Part shown: piece by piece, positions 43,879-52,765 of the stretch
Numbering within the stretch: position 1 is the first letter of the stretch
How the letters are laid out: each line of letters opens with the position of its first letter
Assembly (NCBI RefSeq): GCF_900635955.1
Contig: NZ_LR134201.1
Location: forward strand, 1,364,001-1,428,000
Direction: 5' to 3'
Source of the DNA: Cedecea lapagei
Lineage (GTDB): Bacteria; Pseudomonadota; Gammaproteobacteria; Enterobacterales; Enterobacteriaceae
Length of the DNA stretch: 64,000 bases
Position numbers and translations under genes: made by a program
Notes under the pieces: model-generated
Database searches by the model: none
Told to the model about the DNA's origin: nothing
What the model saw: only the letters and a program-made list of their open reading frames with translations

Positions 43879-44816
43879 TGACCAGACGTGTTGCGACAAT
43901 CACCCTGAACCCGGCCTATGACCTGGTGGGCTTCTGCCCGGAAATCGAGCGCGGTGAGGTGAACCTGGTGCGTACCACCGGCCTGCATGCTGCCGGGAAA
44001 GGCATCAACGTCGCTAAGGTGCTTAAAGATCTTGGCATTGACGTCACCGTTGGCGGTTTCCTGGGAAAAGATAACCAGGACGGCTTCCAGCAGCTCTTCA
44101 GCGAGCTGGGGATTGCCAACCGTTTTCAGGTCGTACAGGGCCGTACCCGTATCAACGTCAAGCTGACTGAGAAAGACGGCGAAGTCACCGACCTGAACTT
44201 CTCAGGTTTTGAAGTCACCGGTGGGGACTGGGAACGCTTTGTTGCCGACTCCCTGAGCTGGCTCGGCCAGTTCGACATGGTTTGCGTCAGCGGCAGCCTG
44301 CCGGCGGGGGTTTCTCCCGAAGCCTTCACCGACTGGATGACCCGCCTGCGTAGCCAGTGCCCGTGCATCATCTTCGACAGCAGCCGCGAAGCGCTGGTTG
44401 CAGGCCTGAAAGCGGCGCCATGGCTGGTAAAACCTAACCGTCGCGAGCTGGAGATTTGGGCCGGTCGTAAACTGCCTGAACTGAAAGACGTGATTGAGGC
44501 GGCACATGCTCTGCGCGAGCAGGGGATCGCCCATGTGGTGATTTCTCTCGGTGCAGAAGGTGCGCTGTGGGTTAACGCCTCCGGGGAATGGATCGCTAAA
44601 CCACCGGCTTGTGAAGTTGTGAGTACCGTTGGCGCAGGGGACTCGATGGTCGGCGGCCTGATTTATGGCCTGCTGATGCGTGAGTCCAGCGAACACACGC
44701 TGCGCCTTGCTACCGCCGTGGCTGCCCTGGCCGTCAGCCAGAGCAACGTAGGCATTACCGATCGCACACAGCTGGCCGCCATGATGGCTCGTGTCGACCT
44801 GAAACCTTTCCACTGA
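43878..44816 (+). CDS. fruK: 1-phosphofructokinase FruK
   Basis: Phosphorylates fructose 1-phosphate to fructose 1,6-bisphosphate; as a side effect it lowers the Cra inducer. It is 312 residues, as in E. coli. PfkB signatures are AAGKGINVAKVL near 38-49 and the C-terminal GAGDSMVGG, with the catalytic Asp at about 255. Its ATG overlaps the fruB stop (TAATG), so translation is likely coupled. fruA follows after 16 bases. Confidence 0.96.
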   Translation: MTRRVATITLNPAYDLVGFCPEIERGEVNLVRTTGLHAAGKGINVAKVLKDLGIDVTVGGFLGKDNQDGFQQLFSELGIANRFQVVQGRTRINVKLTEKDGEVTDLNFSGFEVTGGDWERFVADSLSWLGQFDMVCVSGSLPAGVSPEAFTDWMTRLRSQCPCIIFDSSREALVAGLKAAPWLVKPNRRELEIWAGRKLPELKDVIEAAHALREQGIAHVVISLGAEGALWVNASGEWIAKPPACEVVSTVGAGDSMVGGLIYGLLMRESSEHTLRLATAVAALAVSQSNVGITDRTQLAAMMARVDLKPFH

Positions 44817-44832
44817 CAGCAGGAGACAGGCA

Positions 44833-46521
44833 ATGAAAACGCTGTTAATTATTGAGCCGGGACTCGGACAGGCGCGTGCGTATCTCGCGAAGACGCTGCT
44901 CGGTGCCGCTGCGCCCAAAGCGCATCTCGACATCATTGATAACCCGAACGATGCCGAACTGGCGATTGTTGTCGGGAATGCTATTCCTGCTGATCCCTCG
45001 CTGAACGGCAAAAAGGTGTTCCTCGGTGATATCGACAGAGCGGTTCAGCATCCGGAGCTGTTCCTGAGCGAAGCAAAAGGTAAAGCGCAGATGTACACCG
45101 CGCCGGTAGCCACTGCACCCGCTGCTGCACAAGGGCCGAAACGTATCGTCGCCGTCACCGCCTGCCCAACCGGCGTGGCGCATACCTTTATGGCCGCTGA
45201 AGCAATTGAAACTGAAGCAAAAAAACGCGGCTGGTGGGTGAAGGTTGAAACCCGCGGTTCCGTAGGCGCAGGTAACGCTATCACGCCTGAAGAGGTAGCA
45301 GAGGCGGATCTGGTGATTGTGGCGGCCGATATTGAAGTCGATCTGGCAAAATTTGCCGGCAAGCCAATGTACCGCACCTCCACCGGCCTGGCGCTGAAGA
45401 AAACGGCTCAGGAGCTGGATAAGGCGTTGGTTGAGGCCAAACCTTACGAATCTGCCGGTAAAGCAGGCAGCGCTCAGGAATCCGGTAAGAAAGAGAGCGC
45501 AGGCGCCTATCGTCACCTGCTGACCGGCGTCTCTTACATGCTGCCGATGGTGGTGGCGGGCGGGCTTTGTATCGCGCTCTCCTTTGCCTTTGGGATCCAG
45601 GCCTTTAAGGAGCCGGGTACGCTTGCCGCTGCGTTAATGCAGATCGGCGGCGGCTCTGCGTTCGCTCTGATGGTGCCGGTGCTGGCGGGGTATATCGCGT
45701 TCTCTATTGCCGACCGTCCGGGCCTTACGCCGGGTCTTATCGGCGGTATGCTTGCGGTAAGTACCGGGTCCGGCTTTATTGGCGGTATCATTGCTGGCTT
45801 CCTGGCGGGCTATATCGCTAAGCTTATTAGCGGTAAGCTGAAGCTGCCGCCAAGCATGGAAGCGCTGAAGCCGATTCTGATCATTCCTCTGTTCTCAAGC
45901 CTGGTAGTTGGCCTGGCGATGATCTACCTGATCGGCACGCCGGTGGCTAAAATTCTGGCTGGCCTGACCCACTGGCTGCAAACCATGGGCACCGCAAACG
46001 CGGTCCTGCTGGGCGCAATCCTGGGGGGCATGATGTGTACCGACATGGGCGGCCCGGTGAACAAAGCGGCTTACGCCTTCGGGGTTGGCCTGCTCAGTAC
46101 CCAGACTTATGCGCCAATGGCCGCAATTATGGCTGCGGGTATGGTTCCTCCACTGGCGCTTGGTCTGGCCACGCTGGTTGCTCGCCGTAAGTTTGACAAG
46201 GCGCAGCAGGAAGGGGGCAAAGCGGCGCTGGTACTGGGGCTGTGCTTCATTACCGAAGGAGCGATTCCGTTTGCCGCCCGTGACCCGATGCGCGTTCTGC
46301 CTTGCTGCATCATCGGCGGCGCGCTGACGGGAGCGTTGTCCATGGCGGTGGGCGCGAAGCTGATGGCACCGCACGGCGGCCTGTTTGTGCTGCTGATCCC
46401 AGGCGCGATTACGCCGGTGCTGGGTTACCTGCTGGCAATTGTTGCCGGTACGCTGGTGGCAGGGCTCTCCTACGCCTTCCTCAAGCGTCCTGAAACAGAG
46501 CTGGCGGCCAAAGCGGCTTAA
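44833..46521 (+). CDS. fruA: Fructose-specific PTS permease FruA (IIB'BC)
   Basis: Imports fructose and phosphorylates it at C1. It is 562 residues. A degenerate EIIB' domain spans about 1-95. The active EIIB domain spans about 102-200, with the phosphocysteine Cys111 in TACPTGVAHTF. The EIIC membrane domain of about eight to ten helices runs from about 228 to 555 (motifs GLTPGLIGG, MGGPVNKAAYAFG and ITEGAIPFAARDP). It is the last gene of fruBKA. A terminator follows. Confidence 0.96.
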   Translation: MKTLLIIEPGLGQARAYLAKTLLGAAAPKAHLDIIDNPNDAELAIVVGNAIPADPSLNGKKVFLGDIDRAVQHPELFLSEAKGKAQMYTAPVATAPAAAQGPKRIVAVTACPTGVAHTFMAAEAIETEAKKRGWWVKVETRGSVGAGNAITPEEVAEADLVIVAADIEVDLAKFAGKPMYRTSTGLALKKTAQELDKALVEAKPYESAGKAGSAQESGKKESAGAYRHLLTGVSYMLPMVVAGGLCIALSFAFGIQAFKEPGTLAAALMQIGGGSAFALMVPVLAGYIAFSIADRPGLTPGLIGGMLAVSTGSGFIGGIIAGFLAGYIAKLISGKLKLPPSMEALKPILIIPLFSSLVVGLAMIYLIGTPVAKILAGLTHWLQTMGTANAVLLGAILGGMMCTDMGGPVNKAAYAFGVGLLSTQTYAPMAAIMAAGMVPPLALGLATLVARRKFDKAQQEGGKAALVLGLCFITEGAIPFAARDPMRVLPCCIIGGALTGALSMAVGAKLMAPHGGLFVLLIPGAITPVLGYLLAIVAGTLVAGLSYAFLKRPETELAAKAA

Positions 46522-46537
46522 TCTCCAACTCAAATAG

Positions 46538-46566
46538 AAACGCCTCGCTAATGCGGGGCGTTTTTA
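46538..46566. terminator. Terminator between fruA and nfo
   Basis: Stem AAACGCCTCGC / GCGGGGCGTTT (one G-T pair) with a TAAT loop and a T run on the plus strand. It lies between convergent genes. Confidence 0.88.
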
Positions 46567-46570
46567 CTCC

Positions 46571-47428
46571 TTAAGCCGTAGCCTCTTCGTGCTGCTGTGC
46601 CTTAAGCCAGGCGATTTCTTCCGCCCAGATATCCGGATTCGTGGTTTCCAGAATTAACGGGATACCGTCGAAGCGCGCATCGCGCATGATCCAGCTGAAC
46701 GGCGTATGGCCGATGTTGCCCAGACCCAGGCTGTTATGGCGGTCAACGCGGCTGCCAAATTCACTTTTGGCATCGTTAAGGTGCATACCGCGAAGGTATT
46801 CAAAGCCGACGATACGCTCGAACTCGCTAAAGGTCTTTTCACAGTCAGCCTCGGTACGCAGATCGTAACCGGCGGCAAAAGCGTGACAGGTATCAATGCA
46901 GACGCCTACGCGGGATTTGTCTTCCACGCCGTCAATGATCGCCGCGAGGTGCTCAAAGCGGAAGCCGAGGTTGCTGCCCTGTCCGGCGGTGTTTTCGATC
47001 ACGGCGGTAACGCCTTCGGACTTCTCCAGCGCGATATTGATCGACTCCGCGATACGCTTCAGGCATTCCTCTTCCGGAATTTGTTTCAGGTGGCTGCCCG
47101 GATGAAAATTCAGCAGCGTCAGCCCCAGCTGCTGGCAGCGAGCCATTTCGTCGATAAACGCCTCGCGTGATTTTTCCAGCGCTTCTTCAACCGGGTGGCC
47201 GAGGTTAATCAGGTAGCTGTCGTGAGGAAGGATCTGGCCTGGGCCATAGTGATATTTTTCGCAGGCGCTTTTGAAGTTGTCGATAATTTCGCTGGTCAGC
47301 GGCGCGGCATGCCACTGGCGTTGATTCTTGGTGAACAGGGCAAAAGCGGTGGCTTCCAGTTCGTGGGCGCGGATGGCGGCATTCTCCAGGCCACCCGAGG
47401 CGCTAACGTGCGCTCCAATAAACTTCAT
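46571..47428 (-). CDS. nfo: Endonuclease IV
   Basis: Zinc-dependent AP endonuclease of base-excision repair, SoxS-inducible in E. coli. It is 285 residues, as in E. coli. AP-endonuclease-2 signatures are present: FHPGSHL, AVIENTAGQG and CIDTCHAFAAGYDL. HLNDAKSEFGSRVDRHNSLG and LETTNPD complete the metal-binding set. A CAGGAG ribosome site precedes ATG 47428. It is downstream of yeiH on the same strand with an 86-base gap. In K-12 the psu genes separate fruA from nfo; here they are adjacent. Confidence 0.97.
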   Translation of the reverse strand: MKFIGAHVSASGGLENAAIRAHELEATAFALFTKNQRQWHAAPLTSEIIDNFKSACEKYHYGPGQILPHDSYLINLGHPVEEALEKSREAFIDEMARCQQLGLTLLNFHPGSHLKQIPEEECLKRIAESINIALEKSEGVTAVIENTAGQGSNLGFRFEHLAAIIDGVEDKSRVGVCIDTCHAFAAGYDLRTEADCEKTFSEFERIVGFEYLRGMHLNDAKSEFGSRVDRHNSLGLGNIGHTPFSWIMRDARFDGIPLILETTNPDIWAEEIAWLKAQQHEEATA

Positions 47429-47514
47429 CTGTCTTCTCCTGTTTCTTGGCGGGCAGAACCCGCTATCGGTAATCCGTCATGATAGCGGGTCAGGAGGCTT
47501 TTTTCCGTATTGAA

Positions 47515-48564
47515 TTATGCTAACAAGTGGTGAATCACAAGGTTAATGGCGCCGCCGCCGATAATCAGCCAGATAAACAGCACCAGCGCCATCAGCAGCG
47601 GACGCATACCGGCTTTTTTCAGCGCGCTGACGTGGGTTGTCAGGCCGAGCGCTGCCATTGCCACCGCCAGTAAGAAGGTATCCAGCGTTACCAGCAGGTT
47701 AACCACGGCCTGCGGTAAGAGGTGGAAGGAGTTGAAAATCGCCACCACGATAAACAGTATCGCAAACCAGGGGATGGTGATTTTGCTCGTCTGCGCAGCG
47801 CCAGCCGGTGCCAAAGACTTCACGCGGGCCGCAAGAAAAATCAGGAACGGTGCAAGCATCATCACGCGCAGCATCTTGGCAATCACCGCGGTATTCTCCG
47901 TTTCCGGGCTAATGGCATGGCCCGCCGCCACGACCTGAGCGACCTCGTGCATTGTCGACCCGGTGTAGATCCCGAAAGTCTCTGGCGTAAACCAGTGGCT
48001 GACGAACGGATAAATCATCGGGTAGATAAAGATAGCCAGCGTCCCGAAGATCACCACGGTTGCCACGGCCACGGTGACTTTACTGGCCTCGGCCTTGACG
48101 ACGGGCTCGGTAGCAAGCACTGCGGCCGCGCCGCAGATGCTGCTGCCTGCGCCAATCAGCCAGCTGGTTTGCTTATCCAGGCCAAAGACTTTCTGGCCCA
48201 GCCAGCAGGCGAGGGCGAAGGTGCTGCACAGCGTCAGCGCGTCAATCAGCAGGCCACTTACGCCGACGTCGGCAATTTGCGAAAACGTCAGTCGAAAGCC
48301 ATAAAGAATAATTCCCAGGCGCAGAAGGTGCTGCTTGGCGAACAGCACGCCACCGTCGCACTGCTGCCAGATTTTTGGGTAGACTGTGTTACCGACGATC
48401 ATGCCGCAAAGGATCGCCAGCGTCAGCGCGCTAAGGCCAACGCCGGCCACCGCTGGAATATTACCCAGCCATAGCGCCAGACCGGTAATGGCGGCGGAAA
48501 GCGCCAGCCCCGGTAAAAAATGCCACAGCGTGTGGCGGTGAGCTTGTACGGTGAGTGCAGTCAT
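47515..48564 (-). CDS. yeiH: UPF0324 inner-membrane protein YeiH (putative exporter)
   Basis: 349-residue membrane protein with about ten helices, equal in length to E. coli YeiH. The start is ATG 48564 (MTALTVQAHRHTLWHFLPG), preceded by AAAGGAGAAGG; the frame is open upstream but overlaps the divergent promoter. Conserved blocks are RLGIILYGFRLTFSQIADVG and GAGSSICGAAAVLATEPVV. Family members have been proposed to be sulfite exporters. It is divergent from the LysR regulator yeiE, its likely controller. Confidence 0.92.
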   Translation of the reverse strand: MTALTVQAHRHTLWHFLPGLALSAAITGLALWLGNIPAVAGVGLSALTLAILCGMIVGNTVYPKIWQQCDGGVLFAKQHLLRLGIILYGFRLTFSQIADVGVSGLLIDALTLCSTFALACWLGQKVFGLDKQTSWLIGAGSSICGAAAVLATEPVVKAEASKVTVAVATVVIFGTLAIFIYPMIYPFVSHWFTPETFGIYTGSTMHEVAQVVAAGHAISPETENTAVIAKMLRVMMLAPFLIFLAARVKSLAPAGAAQTSKITIPWFAILFIVVAIFNSFHLLPQAVVNLLVTLDTFLLAVAMAALGLTTHVSALKKAGMRPLLMALVLFIWLIIGGGAINLVIHHLLA

Positions 48565-48689
48565 AACCTTCTCCTTTGTTCTGGTGAAAAGGCTACGCTT
48601 CGCTGGCATAAAAACAAAATTGATAATATATTTATAATTAATCTTTATAAGTGGTAAGCAACGTGCTGCCACCACAGGAAAGCCCTCTT

Positions 48690-49556
48690 ATGCATATCAC
48701 CCTGCGGCAACTTGAAGTGTTTGCTGAAGTCCTCAAAAGCGGCTCGACCACGCAGGCATCCCAGATGCTGTCGCTGTCCCAGTCAGCGGTCAGCGCCGCG
48801 CTGGCCGATCTGGAAGGGCAGCTCGGGGTTCAGCTATTCGACAGGGTCGGCAAGCGGCTGGTGGTCAATGAGCACGGCAGGCTGCTTTACCCGCGGGTGG
48901 TGGGGCTGCTCGAACAGGCGGGTGAGATAGAGCAGCTGTTCCGGGAAGATAACGGCGCCATTCGTGTTTACGCCAGCAGCACCGTCGGCAACTATATTCT
49001 GCCGGAGATGATAGCCCGCTACCGCCGCGATTTCCCGAAGCTGCCGCTGGAGCTCAGCGTCGGCAACAGTCAGGATGTCATCAACGCGGTGGCGGATTTT
49101 CGCGTTGATATCGGGCTGATAGAAGGGCCCTGCCATATGGCCGAGCTGGTGACTGAGCCGTGGCTTGAAGATGAGCTGGTGGTTTTTGCTTCGCCGGGAA
49201 ACCCGCTGGTGCAACAGCCGGTCACGCTGGAGAGCCTGGCCAGACAGCCGTGGATCCTGCGCGAGCGGGGATCGGGCACCCGCGAGATCGTCGACTATTT
49301 GCTGCTTTCGCATCTGCCAAAGTTTCAGCTGGGCATGGAGCTGGGCAATTCAGAGGCGATTAAGCACGCGGTGCGCCACGGGCTTGGCATCAGCTGCCTG
49401 TCCCGCCGCGTCATTGCGGAGCAGCTGGAAAGCGGCTCGCTGGTAGAAGTTGCCGTGCCGCTCCCTCGTCTGGTGCGTACGCTGTACCGCATTCACCATC
49501 GGCAGAAGCATATCTCTAACGCGCTGCTCAGGTTCTTGCGCTACTGCGAAGCCTGA
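48690..49556 (+). CDS. yeiE: LysR-type regulator YeiE
   Basis: 288-residue LysR-family regulator (293 in E. coli). The helix-turn-helix is at about 18-37 (STTQASQMLSLSQSAVSAAL) and the effector domain runs from about 90. YeiE homologues have been reported to respond to sulfite and to affect motility and iron or sulfite tolerance in Cronobacter and Salmonella. ATG 48690 (MHITLRQLEVFAEVLK) is the conserved start. It diverges from yeiH across an AT-rich 125-base gap, the classic LysR target arrangement. A long hairpin follows the gene. Confidence 0.92.
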   Translation: MHITLRQLEVFAEVLKSGSTTQASQMLSLSQSAVSAALADLEGQLGVQLFDRVGKRLVVNEHGRLLYPRVVGLLEQAGEIEQLFREDNGAIRVYASSTVGNYILPEMIARYRRDFPKLPLELSVGNSQDVINAVADFRVDIGLIEGPCHMAELVTEPWLEDELVVFASPGNPLVQQPVTLESLARQPWILRERGSGTREIVDYLLLSHLPKFQLGMELGNSEAIKHAVRHGLGISCLSRRVIAEQLESGSLVEVAVPLPRLVRTLYRIHHRQKHISNALLRFLRYCEA

Positions 49557-49567
49557 TGCACCAAAAT

Positions 49568-49602
49568 CTCGCAGCTGCACCCGATTGGGGTGTAACTGCG
49601 AG
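49568..49602 (+). repeat. Long hairpin after yeiE, ahead of amino-acid ABC operon
   Basis: The 15-base arms CTCGCAGCTGCACCC and GGGTGTAACTGCGAG pair around a 5-base loop with one C-A mismatch and one G-T pair. No T run follows directly. It starts 11 bases after the yeiE stop and may terminate yeiE or act in the leader of the next operon. Confidence 0.6.
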
Positions 49603-49733
49603 GCAGCTCCCTCCCGTTTCTTCCCCTTTCACCGCGATGTCGCAACAATCTTCGCATTCCCTCGTCGTTGGCACATTAGTTGCAAATTTAAATTCAAAGA
49701 ATCTTTTGTTTCAATCAGGCGACGGGGCTGCAT

Positions 49734-50525
49734 ATGACGATGAAAAAATGGTTGTTCTCTTTAGTTGGCGCGACGGTTCTGCTGGCTCAGGCCGGGGCGG
49801 TAATGGCCGATCAGCTGCAGGATATTGAAAAGCGCGGCGTGCTGCGCGTCGCAGTGCCGCAGGATTTTCCGCCTTTTGGTTCGGTCAACGCTGACCTGAA
49901 ACCTCAGGGGTATGACATCGATATGGCGGCTTACCTGGCGAAGGGGATGAAGGTCAAGCTCCAGCTGGTGCCGGTCACCAGCGCTAACCGCGTGCCTTAC
50001 CTGCAAACGGATAAGGTAGACCTGGTGATTTCGAGCCTCGGCAAGAACGCAGAGCGTGAAAAGGTCATCGATTTTAGCCGCGCCTATGCTCCCTTCTTCC
50101 TTGGCGTATTTGGGCCGAAAGACGGCGCGGTAACCGAGGCTAAAGCGCTTAGCGGAAAAACTATCGGCGTGACTCGCGGTGCAGTAGAAGACATGGTGTT
50201 AACCGATCTCGCGCCGAAAGATGCCGACGTGAAGCGCTATGAAGATAACAATACCACCATCTCCGCATACCTTTCCGGCCAGGTGCAGTACATCGCTACC
50301 GGCAACCTGGTTGTGGCGGCGATTGCCCGCCAGAGCCCGGCCAAAGCGCCGGTCAGCAAGTTTATGCTTAAGGACTCTCCTTGCTATATCGGGCTCAAGA
50401 AGAATGAACCGGCCCTGAAAGCGAAGGTCGACGAGCTGATTGGCGAAGCGCTGAAGGACAATACCCTGAATACGCTGTCGCAGAAATGGATGCAGGCGCC
50501 GCTGCCTGCCAACCTCGGCGCTTAA
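49734..50525 (+). CDS. Polar amino-acid ABC transporter, periplasmic binding protein
   Basis: 263-residue family 3 solute-binding protein. The signal peptide is about 1-25 (LLAQAGAVMA before DQLQDIEKRG). Family blocks are GVLRVAVPQDFPPFG, GYDIDMAAYLAKGM, VDLVISSLGKNAEREKVIDFSRAY and GKTIGVTRGAVEDM. It is the first of four genes (binding protein, two permeases, ATPase) packed without gaps. The exact substrate cannot be read from sequence; glutamate, aspartate, histidine or similar is possible. This operon is not in the yeiE-lysP interval of K-12. Confidence 0.88.
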   Translation: MTMKKWLFSLVGATVLLAQAGAVMADQLQDIEKRGVLRVAVPQDFPPFGSVNADLKPQGYDIDMAAYLAKGMKVKLQLVPVTSANRVPYLQTDKVDLVISSLGKNAEREKVIDFSRAYAPFFLGVFGPKDGAVTEAKALSGKTIGVTRGAVEDMVLTDLAPKDADVKRYEDNNTTISAYLSGQVQYIATGNLVVAAIARQSPAKAPVSKFMLKDSPCYIGLKKNEPALKAKVDELIGEALKDNTLNTLSQKWMQAPLPANLGA

Positions 50526-50535
50526 GGAGCCGGGG

Positions 50536-51203
50536 ATGACCACGCAACTTGATTTTGCCGGTCTGCTGCCCTACTGGCCGGAGCTGCTCTCCGGCCTGTG
50601 GGTGACCCTGGGACTGACTTTTATGGCGACGGTCGGTGGCGTAGCCATCGGCATTACCGGGGCGGCCATTCGCAGCGGCAAACCGGGGCTGTTGAGCCTG
50701 GTCTGGGGCGGTTACGTTGAGTTAATTCGCAACACGCCGTTTGTGGTGCAGCTGTTCTTTATCGTCTTTGGACTACCGGTACTCGGGCTAAAACTCAACG
50801 CCGGGGAAGCGGCACTTATCGCGATGCTGATTAACCTCGGGCTTACAGCACCGAAATTATTCGCGCCGGGATTCAGGTTACGCCGAAAGGGCAGTGGGAA
50901 GCCGCCCGCGTGCTGGGCCTGACCCGCAGCCAGACCTTTTTACGCGTGGTGCTGCCGCCTTCGCTGAAGCGTATTTATCCGGCGCTGGTGAGCCAGTGCA
51001 TTATCGTGATGCTGGGATCTTCGGTGGTCTCGCAGGTCTCATGTGAAGATTTAACGTTTGCCGCCAGCCTTATCCAGTCGCGCACCTTCCTCAGCTTTGA
51101 GGTCTATCTGGTGACGACCTTACTGTATCTGGTGCTGTCGTTGATCATGCGCCAGCTGCTGCTTGCGGCGGGGCGGAAATGGCTAGGGAGTGATGTCGGA
51201 TGA
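50536..51203 (+). pseudogene. Polar amino-acid ABC transporter permease 1, frameshifted
   Basis: HisM/GlnP-type permease split by a one-base deletion. Frame 1 runs from ATG 50536 through VELIRNTPFVVQLFFIVFGL to NLG at about 50841, then goes out of frame and stops at 50922. The rest continues in the -1 frame: AYSTEIIRAGIQVTPKGQWEAA is readable if one G is restored in the run at 50839-50841, then GLTRSQTFLRVVLPPSLKR to the stop at 51203. The essential EAA loop is therefore in the second part. The complete gene would encode about 222 residues. This is either a recent real mutation or a homopolymer sequencing error. The downstream permease overlaps by 4 bases (ATGA). Confidence 0.85.
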
Positions 51204-51856
51204 TGACTTTTACCGACTGGGATATCGTGCGTAACTTATTGCTGGCCGCGCGCTGGACGGTGCTGCTCTCGCTGATTGCCTTTTTCTGCGGCACGCTGGT
51301 GACCTTGCCGCTGCTGCTGCTGCGCATCAGCCGCTGGGTTTGGCCAAAACGTTTCATTGGCGCCTATATCGCGCTATTTCAGGGGACGCCGCTGCTGATG
51401 CAGCTGTTCCTCGCGTTTTTCGGTATCGCACTGTTCGGTATCGATGTGAGTGCCTGGACTGCCGCAACGCTTGCCCTCACGCTGTTTACCAGCGCGTTTC
51501 TGCTGGATATCTGGTACGGCAGCCTTCGCGCGTTACCCAAAGGGCAATGGGAAGCCTGCCGCTGCCTCGGTTTGAGCTTCTGGCAGACGCTGTTCCGGGT
51601 GATTGCCCCGCAGGCAATGCGCATCGCCGTTGCGCCGACTGTTGGATTTTCGGTTCAGGTGATTAAAGGCACCGCGTTGGCCTCAATTATTGGTTTTGTC
51701 GAACTGACCAAAGCGGGAACCATGCTGAACAACGTCACGTTTGAGCCGTTTAAAGTGTTTGCCCTGGTGGCGCTCGGCTATTTCTTACTTTGTTACCCGC
51801 TGTCGCGCTACAGCCGCTACCTGGAGAAAAAATTCCATGCCGCTCATCACCATTAA
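51200..51856 (+). CDS. Polar amino-acid ABC transporter permease 2
   Basis: 218-residue inner-membrane permease of the HisM/GlnP type with about five helices. The TPLLMQLF segment near 62 and the ATPase-contact loop LPKGQWEACRCLGLSFWQTL near 113-132 are intact. Its ATG overlaps the stop of the frameshifted permease 1, and its 3' end overlaps the ATPase start by 20 bases. It would form a heterodimer with permease 1 if that gene were functional. Confidence 0.88.
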   Translation: MMTFTDWDIVRNLLLAARWTVLLSLIAFFCGTLVTLPLLLLRISRWVWPKRFIGAYIALFQGTPLLMQLFLAFFGIALFGIDVSAWTAATLALTLFTSAFLLDIWYGSLRALPKGQWEACRCLGLSFWQTLFRVIAPQAMRIAVAPTVGFSVQVIKGTALASIIGFVELTKAGTMLNNVTFEPFKVFALVALGYFLLCYPLSRYSRYLEKKFHAAHHH

Positions 51857-52574
51857 TGACGTACAAAAATATTACGGCGATAACCACGTGCTGAAGGGCG
51901 TGAGTCTTGATATCGATATGGGCGAAGTGGTGTCGATCATCGGCCGCAGCGGCTCAGGCAAAAGTACACTGCTGCGCTGCATGAACGGACTTGAAGGCTA
52001 CCAGGACGGCAGCATCAAGCTCGGCGGCATGACCATCACCGACCGCGAGTCGCAGGCGCGTGAAATCAGCCGTTCCGTTGGGATGGTGTTCCAGAGTTTT
52101 AACCTGTTCCCGCACATGACCGCGCTGGAAAACGTGATGCTGGCGCCGCGGCGGGTGCTGAATAAGAGCGCGGCAGAATGCCGTGAGCTGGCGCTGGAGA
52201 TGCTCAACAAGGTCGGCCTGGGCGAACGCGTGGATTATTACCCGGCCAACCTCTCCGGCGGCCAGCAGCAGCGCGTTGCTATCGCCAGGGCATTGGCGAT
52301 GAAACCCAAAGTGCTGCTGTGCGATGAAATTACCTCGGCGCTGGATCCTGAGCTGGTGGGCGAAGTGCTCAAAGTCCTGGAACAGCTGGCGGCGGAGGGG
52401 ATGACGCTGATTCTGGTGACCCACGAAATGAACTTTGCCCGCGAAGTGGGCGATCGGGTGGTGTTTATGCACCAGGGTAAAGTGTGGGAGCAGGGGGAGA
52501 GCAAGTCATTCTTTGCTAATCCTCGCACCCAGGAACTTCAGCAATTTATCTCCTCCGTGCGCGGGCTCGGCTGA
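51837..52574 (+). CDS. Polar amino-acid ABC transporter ATPase
   Basis: 245-residue ATPase of the GlnQ/HisP type. Walker A is GRSGSGKST near 37-45, the Q-loop is in VFQSFNLFPHMTALENV, the signature is LSGGQQQR and Walker B is LLCDEITSALDPE. The switch His is in THEMNFAREVGDRV. I chose ATG 51837 (MPLITINDVQKYYG) as the family start, with GGAG 10 bases upstream inside the permease gene. It is the last gene of the operon; a terminator follows at 52583. Confidence 0.9.
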   Translation: MPLITINDVQKYYGDNHVLKGVSLDIDMGEVVSIIGRSGSGKSTLLRCMNGLEGYQDGSIKLGGMTITDRESQAREISRSVGMVFQSFNLFPHMTALENVMLAPRRVLNKSAAECRELALEMLNKVGLGERVDYYPANLSGGQQQRVAIARALAMKPKVLLCDEITSALDPELVGEVLKVLEQLAAEGMTLILVTHEMNFAREVGDRVVFMHQGKVWEQGESKSFFANPRTQELQQFISSVRGLG

Positions 52575-52582
52575 CAATCCTC

Positions 52583-52616
52583 ACCGCCGGTCCGTTGTCA
52601 GTGCCGGCGGTTTTTT
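52583..52616 (+). terminator. Terminator of the amino-acid ABC operon
   Basis: Stem ACCGCCGG / CCGGCGGT with a 12-base loop, followed by TTTTTT, 9 bases after the ATPase stop. Confidence 0.85.
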
Positions 52617-52765
52617 AATTCCCTGCATCTTATCGGCCTGATTAGCGGCTCGCTAATAATTTCCTGGCAATTATGAAGCTCTCTTATAACCCGGCATTTC
52701 TGCTATCTGAATAAAGACGTTTTGTTACAATCTTGCCTCATTTTTTGGACAGGCAACAATTTCCT

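Noticed and set aside
44202..45011. 269-codon open frame antisense to fruK and fruA
   Set aside because: Same reason: a shadow of conserved coding sequence.
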